The position numbers and the translations under genes are program-made. The notes beneath the pieces are model-generated. The model searched no databases. It had not been told where the DNA came from and worked only from the letters and a program-made list of their open reading frames with translations. From contig NC_059393.1 in the NCBI RefSeq assembly GCF_019703515.2, positions 9,441,501 to 9,505,500 on the forward strand: a stretch of 64,000 nt of DNA, in the 5' to 3' direction. This DNA is from Myxocyprinus asiaticus. Lineage: Eukaryota; Chordata; Actinopteri; Cypriniformes; Catostomidae. Shown in pieces: positions 10,758 through 22,946 of the stretch (within the stretch, counting starts at the first letter, position 1; each line of letters begins with the position of its first letter).

Positions 10758-13700
10758 TTTGCTCCAAACAAATGAAATTGTTTGGAGCGAGGCGATGATG
10801 GCGCCAGGTTGTTTACCGGCTTGCAGTCATGGCCATCGTGGCGTATCCTTATCTGTTTTAATTCTAGTTTCTATCTTTAATATCGTCTTTATTTCTCTCA
10901 CGGTTTGCTCTGTTCTGGTCTATGATCATTTGGCTCTTTTAAATTATCGAATGGAGGTAACTGACTGTTTGATACACGATCCCAGTGTCTACTTGTGTCT
11001 CCCTTCCCATGCTGTGCCAGTCACGCTGATGCAAGTCTGCCACCTGCCTGGGTGTTTGTGCCTGCGGAGGAAACGCCGAAGGAAGCATCAAAGCGGGCTG
11101 GACACTTAGTGAGGTCGAAGAAGTCTCAGAGGATTACTTTCGCCTTCTCTGTGGCCTCAGTGATGGATGATGTTGAAGTGCTGCTGACTTTGAGGGGTTC
11201 ATATTTGGTGCCTGTATTTCCGTTTTCATCTGGATCAGGGTGGCGACCATCGTGGACCGTGGATTCGAGGTGGTGGCGTGAAGACCGTGGTGCTAACTTA
11301 AAAAATCTACGATCCCTGGGTAGTGGTAGGTCAGGAAATACATATGGTACTTCTCAACTTTCATCTGACTCTATCTCAGTGACAATGGCTCTGATCAGTG
11401 CAAGATCTCTCTCTAACAAATCCTTTATTCTGAACGATTTTTTCTCTCGCATGAATTGGATTTTCTATTTGTTACGGAGACTTGGCTTAGCAACGGTGAC
11501 ATGGCTCCTCTTTCCAAACTTTCACCTCCTGACTGTAGCTACTTTATCTCAACTAGGGCAGTCGGTAGGGGTGGTGGCCTTGCAGTTATTTTTAAAAACA
11601 AGTTTAAGTGCAGGCTTTTGTCTACTGAGGTGTTTTGTACGTTTGAAGCTCAGTTGACTATGCTGAACTCAATTTAAATCTATGTTATGTGCTCTCATCT
11701 ACAGACCTCCGTCATATCACAAAGATTTTATAAATGAGTTCTCTGACTTTTTATCTGCTATTAATCCTTGCTCAGATAACATTTTAATTTTGGGGGATTT
11801 TAATATTCTCATGTGTTGTCCTTTGAGACCCCTGGTCAAAGAGTTTGTTAATTTATTAGATTAATTTGGTTTATTTCAGAGTGTTGCTGGCCCTACACAT
11901 ATGTGGTCATACACTTGATCTGGTTTTATCTCTTGGTTTTTCCATTAGCAATGTGCAAACTGCTGACACTGTGTTCTCAGACCATAAGACTGTTATTTTT
12001 AACCCTATTTTTTCATGCAATGATCAGGCTAATGATGGCCCTGTTGCTGTCGCATCTCATTTCTCCACTGAATTCACTGCTGGAGTCTCCATTTTCTGGT
12101 ATGGGGCCTGAGGAGTTGGTCTCCCAGTTCAACTCGTCATGTTCCAGCATCTTAAACATTGTGGCTCCATTAAACATTAGGAAGAAAAGTCAAGGCTCAG
12201 CCCTGGTTGAATTGTAATACCCATGCTCTTAGGCAGGAGTGCAGGAAGGCTGAGCGAAAGTGGCTCAAAGATAAATTACAAGTTTCCTATGAGATTTTGA
12301 GAGACTGTTTGAATAATTTTCAAAGAGCAGTTAAATTAGCCAGATCAAGCTATTTTTCTAATATCATTTCAAAGAACTGTCATAATTCTAAAGTTCTTTT
12401 TTTCTACCATTACATCATTTCTTCATCCAGTTGCCCTTACCTCCATCTCCCCTTCGGTGGACACGTGAGCAGTTTTTAAAAAATGTTACTGTTAAAATTG
12501 CTGATATATGCTCACGGATCTCACCTGTTAGTAATGATCCTGTTACCTATTCTGTTCTGCAAAATCTGTTGACCTGTTTTGTACCTGTGTCCCTGTCTCA
12601 ACTCAAACACAGAATTGCACATATGAAGACTACTGGTTCTTCGTGTGATGTTATTCCATCCGCTTTGTTTAAGGAGGTGGTGGACTAAATTAGTCCAAGC
12701 GTGTTATCGATTGTCAACAGTAGCCTGACCACTGGTACTGTTCCCAGCTGCTTCAAACATGCTGTTATTCAGCCTCTTCTTAAGAAAGCAAATCTTGATT
12801 CGTCTGATATGAACCGCTTTCGACCTATATCAAAATTATCCTTTATGTCAAAAATATTAGAGAAGATGGTGCTTGCACAATTAAATGATTTTTTAGCTAG
12901 CAATAATTTGCTCGATAAATTTCAGTCAGGTTTCAGAGCCAGTCATAGTACAGAGTCAGCTCTGTTGAGAGTTTTAAATGATATTTTATTAGGTGTGGAT
13001 TCTGGTAGTCCTGTTGCTCTTCTGCTGCTGGATCTTTGTGCCGCTTTCGATACGGTCAATCATGACATTCTTATCGATCGCCTAAGAGACCAGGTTGGTA
13101 TTCAGGGGTTAGTCTTGGATTGGGTCTCTTCATATCTCAAGGGTAGAACAATTTCAGGCTGTTTAGAGAACTGTTCTTCATCAGTTGTTCCTTTAATGTG
13201 TGGGGTTCCTCAGGGCTCCATCTTGGGACCTGTTTTATTCTCCCTTTACATGCTTCCATTAGGAAAGATCTTTGATAAGCATGGCATACACTACCATCCG
13301 TATGCTGATGACTCTCAACTTTCCTATTAAACATGGGAAGCAAACCTCTTTTGAGTCTCTGTATAAATGCATGGCCGATGTGAAGTGTTGGTTGGCAAAC
13401 AACTTTCTCCAATTAAATGAGGATAAGTCAGAGTTAATTCTTTTTGGTCAAAGGGGATGTGTGGTCAGTTTAGATGGCAACTTGTCATTGCTTCCAGGGA
13501 AAAAACTTTCCTATGTGAAAAACCTGGGTGTTATTTTTAACACTGAGCTCAAGTTTGATCGGCAAATAAATGCTTTTGTTAAAAATAGCTTTTTCCCATC
13601 TTAGATCTATAGTAAAGTTGAAGTCCATCCTCTCTTTTGATGATTTGGAGAAGGTTGTGCATGCCTTTGTGTTTTCTCGTCTGGACTATTGTAATGCTTT

Positions 13701-13820
13701 GTATCTGGGTGTGAGTCAGGCCTCTCTCTCTCTCTCTCGCCTGCAGCTGGTCCAGAATTCAACTGCTAGGCTTTTAACTGGAACCAGGAAAAGCGACCAT
13801 ATTACCCCGGTATTGATTTC
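10758..13820 (+). mobile_element. Second, different L2-clade LINE nested in copy 2
   Basis: Begins with a hairpin (10761-10788) and GATGGCGCC, then a decayed endonuclease: FLFVTETWLSNGD at about 11457-11500, LILGDFNI at about 11790, and GHTLDLVLSLGFSIS at about 11900. The RT is better preserved (12701-13330), with [27 protein letters not shown] and YADDSQL, the pattern of fish L2/Maui-like elements. The C-terminal segment reaches ARLLTGTRKSDHITPVL and then stops abruptly in host LINE sequence at 13821. No 3' UTR or tail remains, and about 73 bp of host LINE (equivalent to 3782-3854) is missing. Confidence 0.8.
12701..13330 (+). pseudogene. RT domain of the nested L2-clade LINE
   Basis: 209 codons with RT motif A ([15 protein letters not shown]), motif B ([17 protein letters not shown]) and motif C (YADDSQLSY). 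The thumb continues in other frames at 13272-13899. The parts are separated by frameshifts, so this is a decayed polymerase. It is distinct from the [13 protein letters not shown] RT of the surrounding LINE. Confidence 0.85.
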
Positions 13821-14652
13821 AAAACTATCAGAGCAGCCAAACGCCAGTACAGGGATAAGATTGAAGGACAGTTCAACACCACAGCACCACAGACTCTAGA
13901 AGCATGTGGCAGGGAATTAATGTCATCACAGACTTCAAAGGGAATAAAAACTCCGTCGTGAACACCACTGCTTCTCTCCCGGATGAGCTAAATACTTTTT
14001 ATGCTCGTTTCGAGGGAAATAACACTGCCCTCGCAGAGAAAGCTCTCGTGGCTGAAGCTACAGAGGTTAGTTCACTCTCTGTAGTGGATGTAACCCGATC
14101 CTTCCGACGGGTGAATATCCGTAAAGCCGCGGGTCCAGACAGCATTCCGGGCTGCGTCATCAGAGCATGCGCGAACCAACTGGCTGGTGTTTTTACGGAC
14201 ATTTTCCACCTTTCCCTCTCTTTGTCTGTAGTCCCCACATGCTTTAAAATGTCCACCATTGTGCCTGTACCAAAGCAATCCAAAATCACTTGCTTAAATG
14301 ACTGGTGTCCTGTTGCTCTGACCCCCATCATCAGCAAATACTTTGAGAGACTAATCAGAGATTACATCTGCTCTGTGCTGCCCACCTTACTGGACTCACT
14401 GCAGTTTGCATAATGCGACAACCGCTCCACTGATGATGCCATTGCATCTACACTACACACTGCTCTCTCCCACCTGGAACAAAGGAACACATATGTGAGA
14501 ATGCTGTTTGTAGACTACAGCTCAGCATTCAACACCATAGTGCCCTCCAAGCTTGATGAGAAACTCCGGGCTCTGGGCTTAAACAGCTTGCTGTGCAGCT
14601 GGATCCTGGACTTCCTGTCAAGCGGACGCCAGGTGGTTAGAATGGGCAGCAA

Positions 14653-16188
14653 TGAGTTCTGGTTTGGCAATGTGAGGTGAAGACGCGTGTCGGCAGAGCT
14701 CCAGACGTTTTCTGATAATATTTGTTCTAATTGTACTATTTAAGCAATCCAAATCTGATTTGTCTTTCTTTCTGTTTTCATTAGAGAATTTGCCAAGAAT
14801 ATGTAGAGAGTTTCTTGATAGACAAAAAAAGGATGGAGGGCTGGCTCTCCCAAATCTGTTAAATTATTATTGGGCAGCAAACTTACATAAAGTAATTTAT
14901 TGGTTTCAGTCTCCACATACAGATTGGTGCATAGCAGAGGCTAAATCGTGTAAGTCAACATTACTTGCTGTGCTGATTACAATGAAGTCACCATTCTCAC
15001 CATCACAATTTTCTTCAAGTCCAGTAGTAATTTGAACTCTCAGAATATATAATCAGTTCAGACAAGCATTTCAACTTACAGGTTTTTCCTTAGAAAATCC
15101 TATATGTAATAATCATCTTTTTCCAGCTACCAAACTAGACTCTACTTTCAAGCAATGGCAAGACCTGGGCCTAGTTAAATGTAGTGACTTTTTTATTGAT
15201 AACATTTTTGCTAACTACAACGATCTTGTTAAAAAATGTTATGTTCAAAAATAAAAAAATTTCATTATCTTCAAGTTCATCACTTCATCCAAGCTCAGTG
15301 CTCGGAGTTCCGCCAAAGACCTCCTGAATCAAGATTAGATTTAGTTCTGCATGTCCCACCACATCTTAAGGGATCCATCTAAAAAATATACAACTTAATT
15401 ATGTCCTTTCCAAATACATCAATAGAAAAGATCAAAGCAGCATGGGTAGTAGAGCTAGGCACTGATATATCCGAAGACACTTGGGACAAAGCCACTGAAA
15501 GGGTGAATGGGACTTCATCTTGTGCACGACTCAATCTGATTCAGATGAAAGTGCTATACCGTATTAATTGTAGTAAAACTAAGTTGGCCAAACTGTATCC
15601 AAATGTAGATGAAACATGTGATCGTTGCAATGCTTTTAAGGCAGATTTAACCCATATGTTCTGGTCATGCTGCAAACTGAGACTATTTTGGTTCTCAGTT
15701 TTTGATATTTTAAATTCAGCTTTTAAATTAAGAATTCACCCTAACTCAATAATGGCTTTGTTTGGTGCCAGTGAAGATGATGTTCAAATAACTAAAGATA
15801 AAGAGCATGCTATGGCTTTTGCATCCCTAATAGCTAGAAGGAGAATTCTTCTAGAATGAAAGTCACCCAACTCACCCAAATTATCATCATGGCTTAGTGA
15901 CCTAATGATGTTTCTAAAAATGGAAAAAATTAAATATTTTCTTAGGGGGTCAACCAGAAAATTCTACAGAATATGGGACCCTTTAATAATTTATTTTGAG
16001 AAAAATGTACTCCTCCCTCTTTGAGGTAACTTGAAATAATCCCCGCCCCCCCCTTTTTTTTGGCATCTGGGATTGTTGTGTTGGGATGGGAAGAAAAAGT
16101 GAAAAAGGAATACTTTTGGAAGTGTTTTTGTCACTGAACAATTCTATGTACCTTGTTCTGATAAAAATAAATAAATAATAATATAAAA
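14653..16188 (+). mobile_element. 5'-truncated L1 LINE with 14-bp target duplication
   Basis: AGAATGGGCAGCAA occurs at 14639-14652 and again at 16189-16202, exactly where L2 copy 2 is split. The insert ends in an A-rich tail (ATAAAAATAAATAAATAATAAT). It encodes the C-terminal part of an L1-type ORF2 in several frames: KKDGGLALPNLLNYYWAAN near 14820, and a zinc-knuckle-like CDRCNAFKADLTHMFWSC in the frame at 15401-15859. That C-x2-C...H-x4-C arrangement is typical of L1 ORF2 C-termini. Endonuclease and RT core are absent through 5' truncation. Confidence 0.9.
15401..15859 (+). pseudogene. L1 ORF2 C-terminal fragment
   Basis: 152 codons from the region after the RT, including the CCHC-like cysteine/histidine cluster at about residues 68-85. 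The upstream continuation (14760-15035) lies in another frame, and a TGA at about 15857 cuts the downstream one. Not functional. Confidence 0.75.
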
Positions 16189-16191
16189 AGA

Positions 16192-16931
16192 ATGGGCAGC
16201 AACATCTCATCACTGACCCTCAACACTGGAGCCCCGCAGGGCTGTGTTCTCAGCCCACTCCTGTATTACCTGTGCACACATGACTGTGTGGCAACACACA
16301 GCTCCAATGCCATCATTAAATTCGCTGATGATACGACGGCGGTAGGTCTGACACGCTGGTGTCAGGAGCACAACCTCTCCCGCAAGACCAAGGAGCTTGT
16401 GGTGGACTTCAGGAGAAAAGACAGAGAACACAGCCCCATCACCATCAATGGAGCACCGGTGGAAAGAGTCAGCAGCTTCAAGTTCCTCGGTGTCCACATC
16501 ACTGAGGAACTCACATGGTCCGTTAACACTGAGGCCATTGTGAAGAAGGCTCACCAGCGCCTCTTCTTCCTGAGATGGCTGAGGAAGTTTGGAATGAACC
16601 ACCACATTTCTACACCAGCACTGTAGAAAGCATCCTGACTGGCTGCATCACTGCCTGGTATGGCAACAGCACTGCCCTCAACCGCAAAGCCCTGCAAAGG
16701 GTGGTGCGAACTGCCAGACACATCATCGGAGGTGAGCTTCCCTCCCTCCAGGACATATATACCAGGCGGTGTGTGAAAAAAGCTCGGAGGATCTTCAGAG
16801 AGTCCAGCCACCCGAGCCATGGGCTGCTCTCACTGCTACCATCGGGCAGGCGGTATTGCAGCATTAGGACCCGCACCAGCCGACTCCATGACAGCTTCTT
16901 CCCCCAAGCAATCAGACTTTTGAACTCTTGA
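16192..16931 (+). pseudogene. L2 RT C-terminal half (copy 2), frameshifted
   Basis: Two overlapping frames (16192-16626 and 16575-16931) cover motif B ([15 protein letters not shown]), motif C (FADDTTAVG) and the thumb with [15 protein letters not shown] through AIRLLNS. A deletion removed part of the segment after motif C compared with copy 1, and a frameshift lies near 16600. Confidence 0.8.
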
Positions 16932-17450
16932 TCTCTCACGATCAAAATACATCAGCACTGCACTTTATTAATCTTAAATCGGACTGTCATAAATTATATT
17001 CTCTCTTAACAACACACTGGCAACTGACTATCAGCCAACAGCCTGAATGTCAATACAGCACAATACAACCTACTGTATATTTTATATATACTATTTTTAT
17101 TGTATACTGTGTATTCTATATTGTGTGTATTGTATACTGTACATTGTATATTATTATTTGTAATCATGTGTATATTAGATATGTAAATTGGGTTGTGTAA
17201 ATCGGATGTTTATTGAAAATTTGTATATGTCTCATCACTGTCATGTGTATATGTCTATGTCTATGTTGCTCGGAACTGCACCCAAGACTTTCACCTATTG
17301 TTGCACTTGTGTATATGGTTGAGTGACAGTAAAAGTGATTTGATTTGATTTGAACCTTTTCTGTTATTTACAATTAAAGTTCTGTGTTTGGATACTCACT
17401 CTCTCGCCTCTTCCCTTCACAAACCCTGACCGAAGAACCAACCTTACGTC

Positions 17451-17772
17451 ATGGATCCAGCAGAACAAATCAAGAAAGTTTCCCAAGGGTTCACTCCTGC
17501 AGCAAATTATTGCTTAAGTTTTTTAGAAACTGGCCGCTCAACTAAACTGGCATGAGAGATCCCTCAGAACCATGTTCAGGTTAGGACTTAATGCCCTAGG
17601 AGTCCCCTAGTCCCCTGTGGCCTTGCCCCCTGACTCTCTTACGGCTCCACCTCCTGTGACTCCAGTCTCTGAGCCTCCTCCAGCGGCTTCGCCCACTCCT
17701 CCTCCTGAGACTCCAGTGGCACCACCTGTTCCTCCTCCTGCAGCTCCTACGCTCCTCCTCCAGTGGCTCTTA
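17451..17772 (+). pseudogene. Gypsy-type gag start fragment
   Basis: ATG followed by DPAEQIKKVSQG, then a stop after about 40 codons, and further on a proline-rich stretch of CCTCCT repeats. It lies about 30 bp after the presumed LTR end and fits the beginning of a fish Gypsy gag. Nothing more of the element follows, so it is a truncated remnant. The start is by position only. Confidence 0.5.
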
Positions 17773-17775
17773 AAA

Positions 17776-17960
17776 TTAAAGGAATAGTTTAACCAAAAAT
17801 TTACCTACCTTTATGTTGTTGCAAACCTGTATGACCTTTTTTCCGTACACTATTTTCCAAGTCTTCTGAAGGCATACAATATCTTTGTGTGAGAAGCAGA
17901 CTGAAATGAAAGTCACTGTTCACAGAAAATTTTCTGATTCAAACATGGCATGTGATCCAT
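17776..17960. mobile_element. TTAA-type MITE fragment (Angel-like)
   Basis: TTAAAGGAATAGTTTAACC followed by sequence similar to the very common cyprinid repeat that begins TTAAAGGGATAGTTCACCC. One end only; no matching right terminus nearby. Confidence 0.55.
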
Positions 17961-17994
17961 CAGTAATGTCAAATGCCTTTGGTTTTTGCATGTC

Positions 17995-18445
17995 ACGTAA
18001 ACTAGTGGCAAATTCTCAGGGCCAGCAAAGCCTTCTCTGCTGGCCTAACATGCCAAATAAATAAATATTTTTCATCCTTTCATTCTCAATCACCTTTTTG
18101 CCTATGCATTTTTAATCGCTTTCCACTCTTAATTAATCTACAAGAGAAAAACGAAAAGTTTATCCAGTCAGAATTTATTCCTTGATGCTTACAAGCGAAG
18201 TGTGACAACTGTTTCACAAATCACATGCCCGAAGCTGAGCTCGTTAGCAGAAGCAGCGGATGAGCCCTCAGGCCTTCAGAATTTCCACAGAATCCCTCAA
18301 CAGTGCAAATGAATGAGTAACTAAAGTCAGATTGTCAGATTCATCAGCCAATCAGATTGATTTATTTGTTCTTGGTGGGTGTGATCTTTAGGATATGTCC
18401 CGGTCAAGGCCTTCTAGCTGGCCTTGAGTGACGCAATCACACTTT
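17995..18445. repeat. Possible DNA-transposon remnant with palindromic ends
   Basis: Starts with a short palindrome (GGCCAGCA...TGCTGGCC, about 18021-18046) and ends near another (CAAGGCC...GGCCTTG, about 18406-18427). No target duplication is evident and no coding region is seen. Confidence 0.3.
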
Positions 18446-18711
18446 AAGTGATGTACATAATTTGAAAGCGAAGAGTGCGAGATCATCATCACTGCTGCTA
18501 TCGCCATTGAGAAAGACATCCTTATGGATTTAATAACACGAGATGTTCTGCATGACCGTGTGATTGCTTAATTAAACAGGAAAGGAGGACTGATTTTCAC
18601 TTCAAGTAAACTGGTAAGTGCTTTTTGCATTGTTATAGCAACATCAGGAGTTTTCTAAATGTAAATTAGGCTGCTTGAGCATTCAGTGTTGGATCAAGTT
18701 TTGAAAAGTAG

Positions 18712-19225
18712 TGCTGCATTCCATTCAACTCGGAAATTCTGATTTTACAACTTCCTACTAGGAAAAGTGCAATGGAATGCATCTTGAAGTCAGAATTACA
18801 ACTTGTAGGCTCGTGCAGAAATTCTCAACTCCGATTTCGCTGAGATGCAGGGGCATGATGTCACACAAACATGTCGACACTCAGGGAGATATACAAAGTA
18901 AGTGATAAACATTCACTTTATTAAGTAATATCGATAAATGAGTTTGTTTCCACATTACATGATATTAAAGCTTGTTTAACAAACGCCTGCAGAAACAGGT
19001 GTATAAAACATTAAAATCTCTTTTGATAATCGTACACCTGAAACACAAATGCTAGCACTGCAGCATTGTTTATCAGTTGGGTTGCTAAGAGACATCTCTA
19101 ATGAGAGTCAAACCCCTGCTAAGCTAACGGAGCATTGCAGTTTCAAATATCGGGGAATGGAATGCATTTATGGTCAGAGATATCAAGTATGAATATCCCA
19201 CATCCAACTTGAATGGAACGCAGCA
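18712..19225. mobile_element. Non-coding DNA transposon (MITE), about 514 bp
   Basis: Inverted ends TGCTGCATTCCATTCAACT and, in reverse complement, TGCTGCGTTCCATTCAAGT (17 of 19 identical). Related subterminal motifs (ATTCCATT, GGAATGCAT) repeat inside. The target duplication is unclear. No transposase. Confidence 0.65.
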
Positions 19226-19229
19226 TTAC

Positions 19230-20730
19230 CGTATACCCAGACGAAACGAAATTTATTGCAAGCAATATTTAAATTGCAAATATTATTAGATATATTTTTC
19301 CAGGTATTATAGACCTCCTTGGTAGATTCATATGAATAATTATGATTTTTGAATGTCTGGTCGGGAGACGTTCATTTCACAAAACAGTCATGCTGCAGTT
19401 AGAATTAGGCTTGCTTGAGCATTAAGTGTCGTTTCATGTTCTGGCTTTCGTGCGTGGACATGTTTTTAAAATGTCAATTGGTATTATTAGTTGACTGCCA
19501 CGTAATGTATGATTCATTGTGGAACTGTTTTCTTAATGGCATGAATCGCACTGAAGGCCTAGACTTAAATGCACGGCCCGCAGCTGACGAAAACCAATCA
19601 CGACATGCTAAGTTTATACACTAGCGTGAATGAGATATTTTACCAAAAAAATTACTTCAATTTAAATTTGAGTCCATTCCTCACACAAATCAGACTGATT
19701 GCACAATTAATTTTTTGTGCTTACTAAAACAGGAATCACTGCCCCCATTGGCTGAAGCTGGAAGAGTTGTTGAACATTTGGACATGTTTGAGCTTTAGTT
19801 TCTGGGTGAAATGTCCTCAGGGTGGTGCCAAAAGCAAGTTGTAGTTTTTATTTTTTTTGTAAATGATGTCACACAGTCAACAGAAATGCATAATTTATTC
19901 ACTCTACCCCCTAACCCAAACCCCAACCCTAAAACAAACTATCAGTGAAGTAATAATGTAATTTTAGAGGGAAAATACAACCTCCGAATCACACTTACCA
20001 TTGTTTATGAGAAAACAATTGCTTCCTGGTTTCCATGGGACCAGAATCCGTGTCTCGGTTGTTGTACGCACAAGACGCTATCAGTAGAGCAACAGGGAAA
20101 GATGATCCTGCTTGAATTGATGCAAAAATGTCTGATGGGAGATGGCGCTTGTCAGTAATTTGGCTGAATGGGATTGATATCAGGGTAAATTGAACATTCG
20201 AAAGCAACATGTTGACTTCATGTGTAACCATGTTGCATTATATGGCTTGGTCTCAATCTGGGTCCCATATATACGTCTTTTCCAAATATCTCACGCTGAT
20301 ATTTTGGGGATCTGTCCCTTTAAGAGTGTGTTTTTACACCGGACTGCTAAATCTGGCACCAGTCCTTATGTAGCGTTACCAGACCTGTGTGATTTGATGG
20401 TGATTATGACACTTAGCTATTAGGCCTTATTCCACCCATGTATTATCAACTCTGTCTGAATTAACAGTGCCAGCCAAAACACACAGGTCACTCTACATGC
20501 CCCTGCAACACAAATACACATATATAAATAAAGCAATATATAAATAATGCACGTAGAAAGTGTAGCCAAAACACACATCAATTGGTCCAGCAGCACAATC
20601 AGGAGTGATTGTAACAAACCAGCTGAGAAAGTGCCTAAAAAACCTGAGAGATTTGAGTTAGATTTAATGGTGCTACATTTGGCAGCATTTTACTTTCATT
20701 CTTCCATAAATATTATGGACATTTTTCAAA
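19230..20730. other. Unassigned intergenic DNA
   Basis: Contains a block at about 19850-20060 (CTACCCCCTAACCC and CTAAAACAAACT) that looks like a dispersed fish repeat, but I see no ends. Open frames at 19415-19624 and 20190-20423 have no recognisable motif. Confidence 0.4.
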
Positions 20731-20738
20731 AATAATGA

Positions 20739-20739
20739 T

Positions 20740-20778
<39 letters not shown>

Positions 20779-20779
20779 T
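20739..20779. repeat. (AAT)n microsatellite
   Basis: Uninterrupted AAT trinucleotide run of about 13 units. Confidence 0.9.
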
Positions 20780-21529
20780 GTTTTAATAAAAAACATTTTT
20801 TTAATAATAACATTTATATATATATTATTTACTTTTTATTAATAATGAAGATAATTTAAAAAATACTATTGTTGACCAAAAATGCATGTGCTTAATTTGA
20901 TCAATGTATTCAAAGTGTGGATGCAAACATGTTTTAAGGTCTACTGACATTAATAACTTTGCTATATTAAAATTAACACTTTTGTATATTGCCTAATCAA
21001 TATGAAATATCATTCACAACCCATTTAGATCTGTAATGTGACATATTTCTGATCGAAACTTAAGGTAGCAATTGAAAGCAAAAAAATAAATAAAAAGGAA
21101 GCACTTTAATATTCCCCTTTCTTAAGGGTGCATAAAGAGGATACATATGCATTATAAATAACTGTTTTAACAACATTAGAAAAAGAGTGATTTTCATGCA
21201 TTACTTGCCAAATAGTGAGCATTTTAACTTGCATGTTATAAATGCTTAAGTACACTTATTCATACTTACAATAATCAAAAACATAAATGCCCTTTTCATG
21301 ATTTATGTCACAAGCAGCAATATGTGTACATTTTTATTTAAAGTTAACTTTAAAGAAGAAAGAATAAAAAAAAAAAAAATCTTCATCACTGTTTTTAACA
21401 TTTTATATATTATTTTTATTTACAAAATGTTCACACTTACTGTAGAACACACACACACAAACACTACACACACTAATGTGTCTGTGGTTAAAGCTGCACT
21501 CTATATTAGATGTGCACACACGTGTTAAT

Positions 21530-21720
21530 ACCCAGGGGTGTATGGTGGTTGTTTGAGCAGTGTGGATGGATGGAGGTTTGAACGGGGCAGGGGAGATCCG
21601 GCCAGGTGGAGCCCAGGTGCGAGTGAGTTCATCGAGGGTGAGCTGCAGTTTGGGCCAGGGGTCAGCTGGAGCTCTGTCATCGCGCTAATGCACCAAAACC
21701 ACACGATGCATCAACAACGC
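21530..21720. other. GC-rich island, possible exon on either strand, unidentified
   Basis: A sharply GC-richer block in AT-rich surroundings. On the plus strand a frame runs from 21538 to 21780; on the minus strand two frames are open. An AG-type acceptor (ATACCCAG) precedes it on the plus strand. I recognise no family in any frame and no downstream partner exon, so this could be a lone exon of an unseen gene or just a compositional island. Confidence 0.2.
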
Positions 21721-22026
21721 ACATACAGGCGGAGATACATTATCTCTCAAATACTGCTTAAAAACGTCATCCTACCCTGAGTTTGAACTTTTTTCTTGCT
21801 TTGGGTTATTAAAAGAACTGCACAAAATTAAAAGTATGAAAAAATCCCTTTCTATTCTACATTGTAGTTCTTTAAATATAACTTTAGAGGCATTGCAAAA
21901 CATCCTGCATAAAATCATAGTAGCTTTCTGAATGAAAGATGATTTTTGGAAAAAAAATTTGGCTAGGCTTTAACAAGGGTAGAAGCTATTACAAAACTAG
22001 AGAGCTGCCTGCCTAGACAGCATTTG

Positions 22027-22946
22027 AAAGGTATAGTTAAACCAAAAATGACAATTCTGGCATTCCCCCTAATGAGTAAATAAATAATTAAATCCCCAAA
22101 AGGTCGGTCAGACGGACGGCAAAAACGCTGAAGGGGTCTCCGGTCAGATGGTTAATTTTCATAAAGGTTATACAAATAGGGTGACAACATTAAATTGAAC
22201 ATAAATGTATACTTAAAACACACTAACAAACTAGAAAATACCCTATTTTATATAACTTCATCAAAATATAGTGATAAACAGCAGCAATTAACTGAATATT
22301 TTGCATCACAATAGAAGGCAATGTCCCTTTAAGGCTGCGCAGGATACTCAAGTGAATCGGTGAATCAGTTACATGAATCCTCCGAAAGAACCGACTCACT
22401 GAAATGAATCAGAGTTTGCAACGCTAACTATAAGGGAATTATTTATTTTACCTGGTTAATTTATATGAACTGTCCGAAAATAACCTTTTCCCTTAAATTA
22501 TTCAGTTTTCCCAGTGCTACATGAGAGAGAGGGCAGTTTAGGTGAAAGCATTTGATTACATCCTCGGCTCCGTTCGATATGCAATGTTAAAAACTGTAGC
22601 GTTTTGTGGCACTACAGCGCTACTCGTTGGAAAATGTAACTTGTCCCTGGAACAAAGACACTATAATGAATTATTGTGACTATTGAGCTGTGTTACTGTC
22701 ACTCTACTGAAATTTAGTAGTTTATTTAACTACTTCCCAACACTAATTAGAGATATTTTACCAGGTATTTTTGTGTGCTGTGTATTTTAATGCTTATCTC
22801 AGTACTGTGATGTTAGCTTAGCATCATGCTAATGTCAAACTCAAGTTTCCCATGTGCTTTATGTGAGGAGTTGCTGCCTATGTAGATTGCTCCAAATCAG
22901 TCACCTATGAGATTCCATTTCAGTTTGGGGTGAACTACTCCTTTAA
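22027..22946. mobile_element. Angel-like TTAA MITE, ends separated by other sequence
   Basis: Left end resembles AGTTAAACCAAAAATGAC; the right end, GGGGTGAACTACTCCTTTAA, is its inverted counterpart. Between them lies about 0.9 kb of unassigned DNA, so this may be one element with an insertion or two independent ends. Confidence 0.4.

Larger units (their letters stand above)
9618..17353 (+). mobile_element. L2-type LINE, copy 2, with two nested insertions
   Basis: Same family as the copy at 2198-5940. Host segments are 9618-10757 (5' UTR and endonuclease), 13821-14652 (RT start) and 16189-17353 (RT end, 3' UTR and TGATTTGA tail). The gaps hold another L2-type LINE (10758-13820) and an L1 fragment (14653-16188). 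Frames are broken in each part, so it is dead. The whole nest interrupts a Gypsy-type LTR. Confidence 0.85.
9351..17420 (+). mobile_element. Gypsy-type 5' LTR, split by nested LINEs
   Basis: Sequence at about 9351-9617 (T-rich, with CTTGTTAGCC and TATATATATCC) and 17354-17420 (an AATTAAAG polyadenylation-like signal, ending near CCCTTCACA) reads as one LTR split by the L2 copy at 9618-17353. It is placed directly before a gag-like start at 17451. The LTR start is uncertain (TGTCCC at 9351 or TGTTATG near 9418) because no partner LTR exists in the window. Confidence 0.5.
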
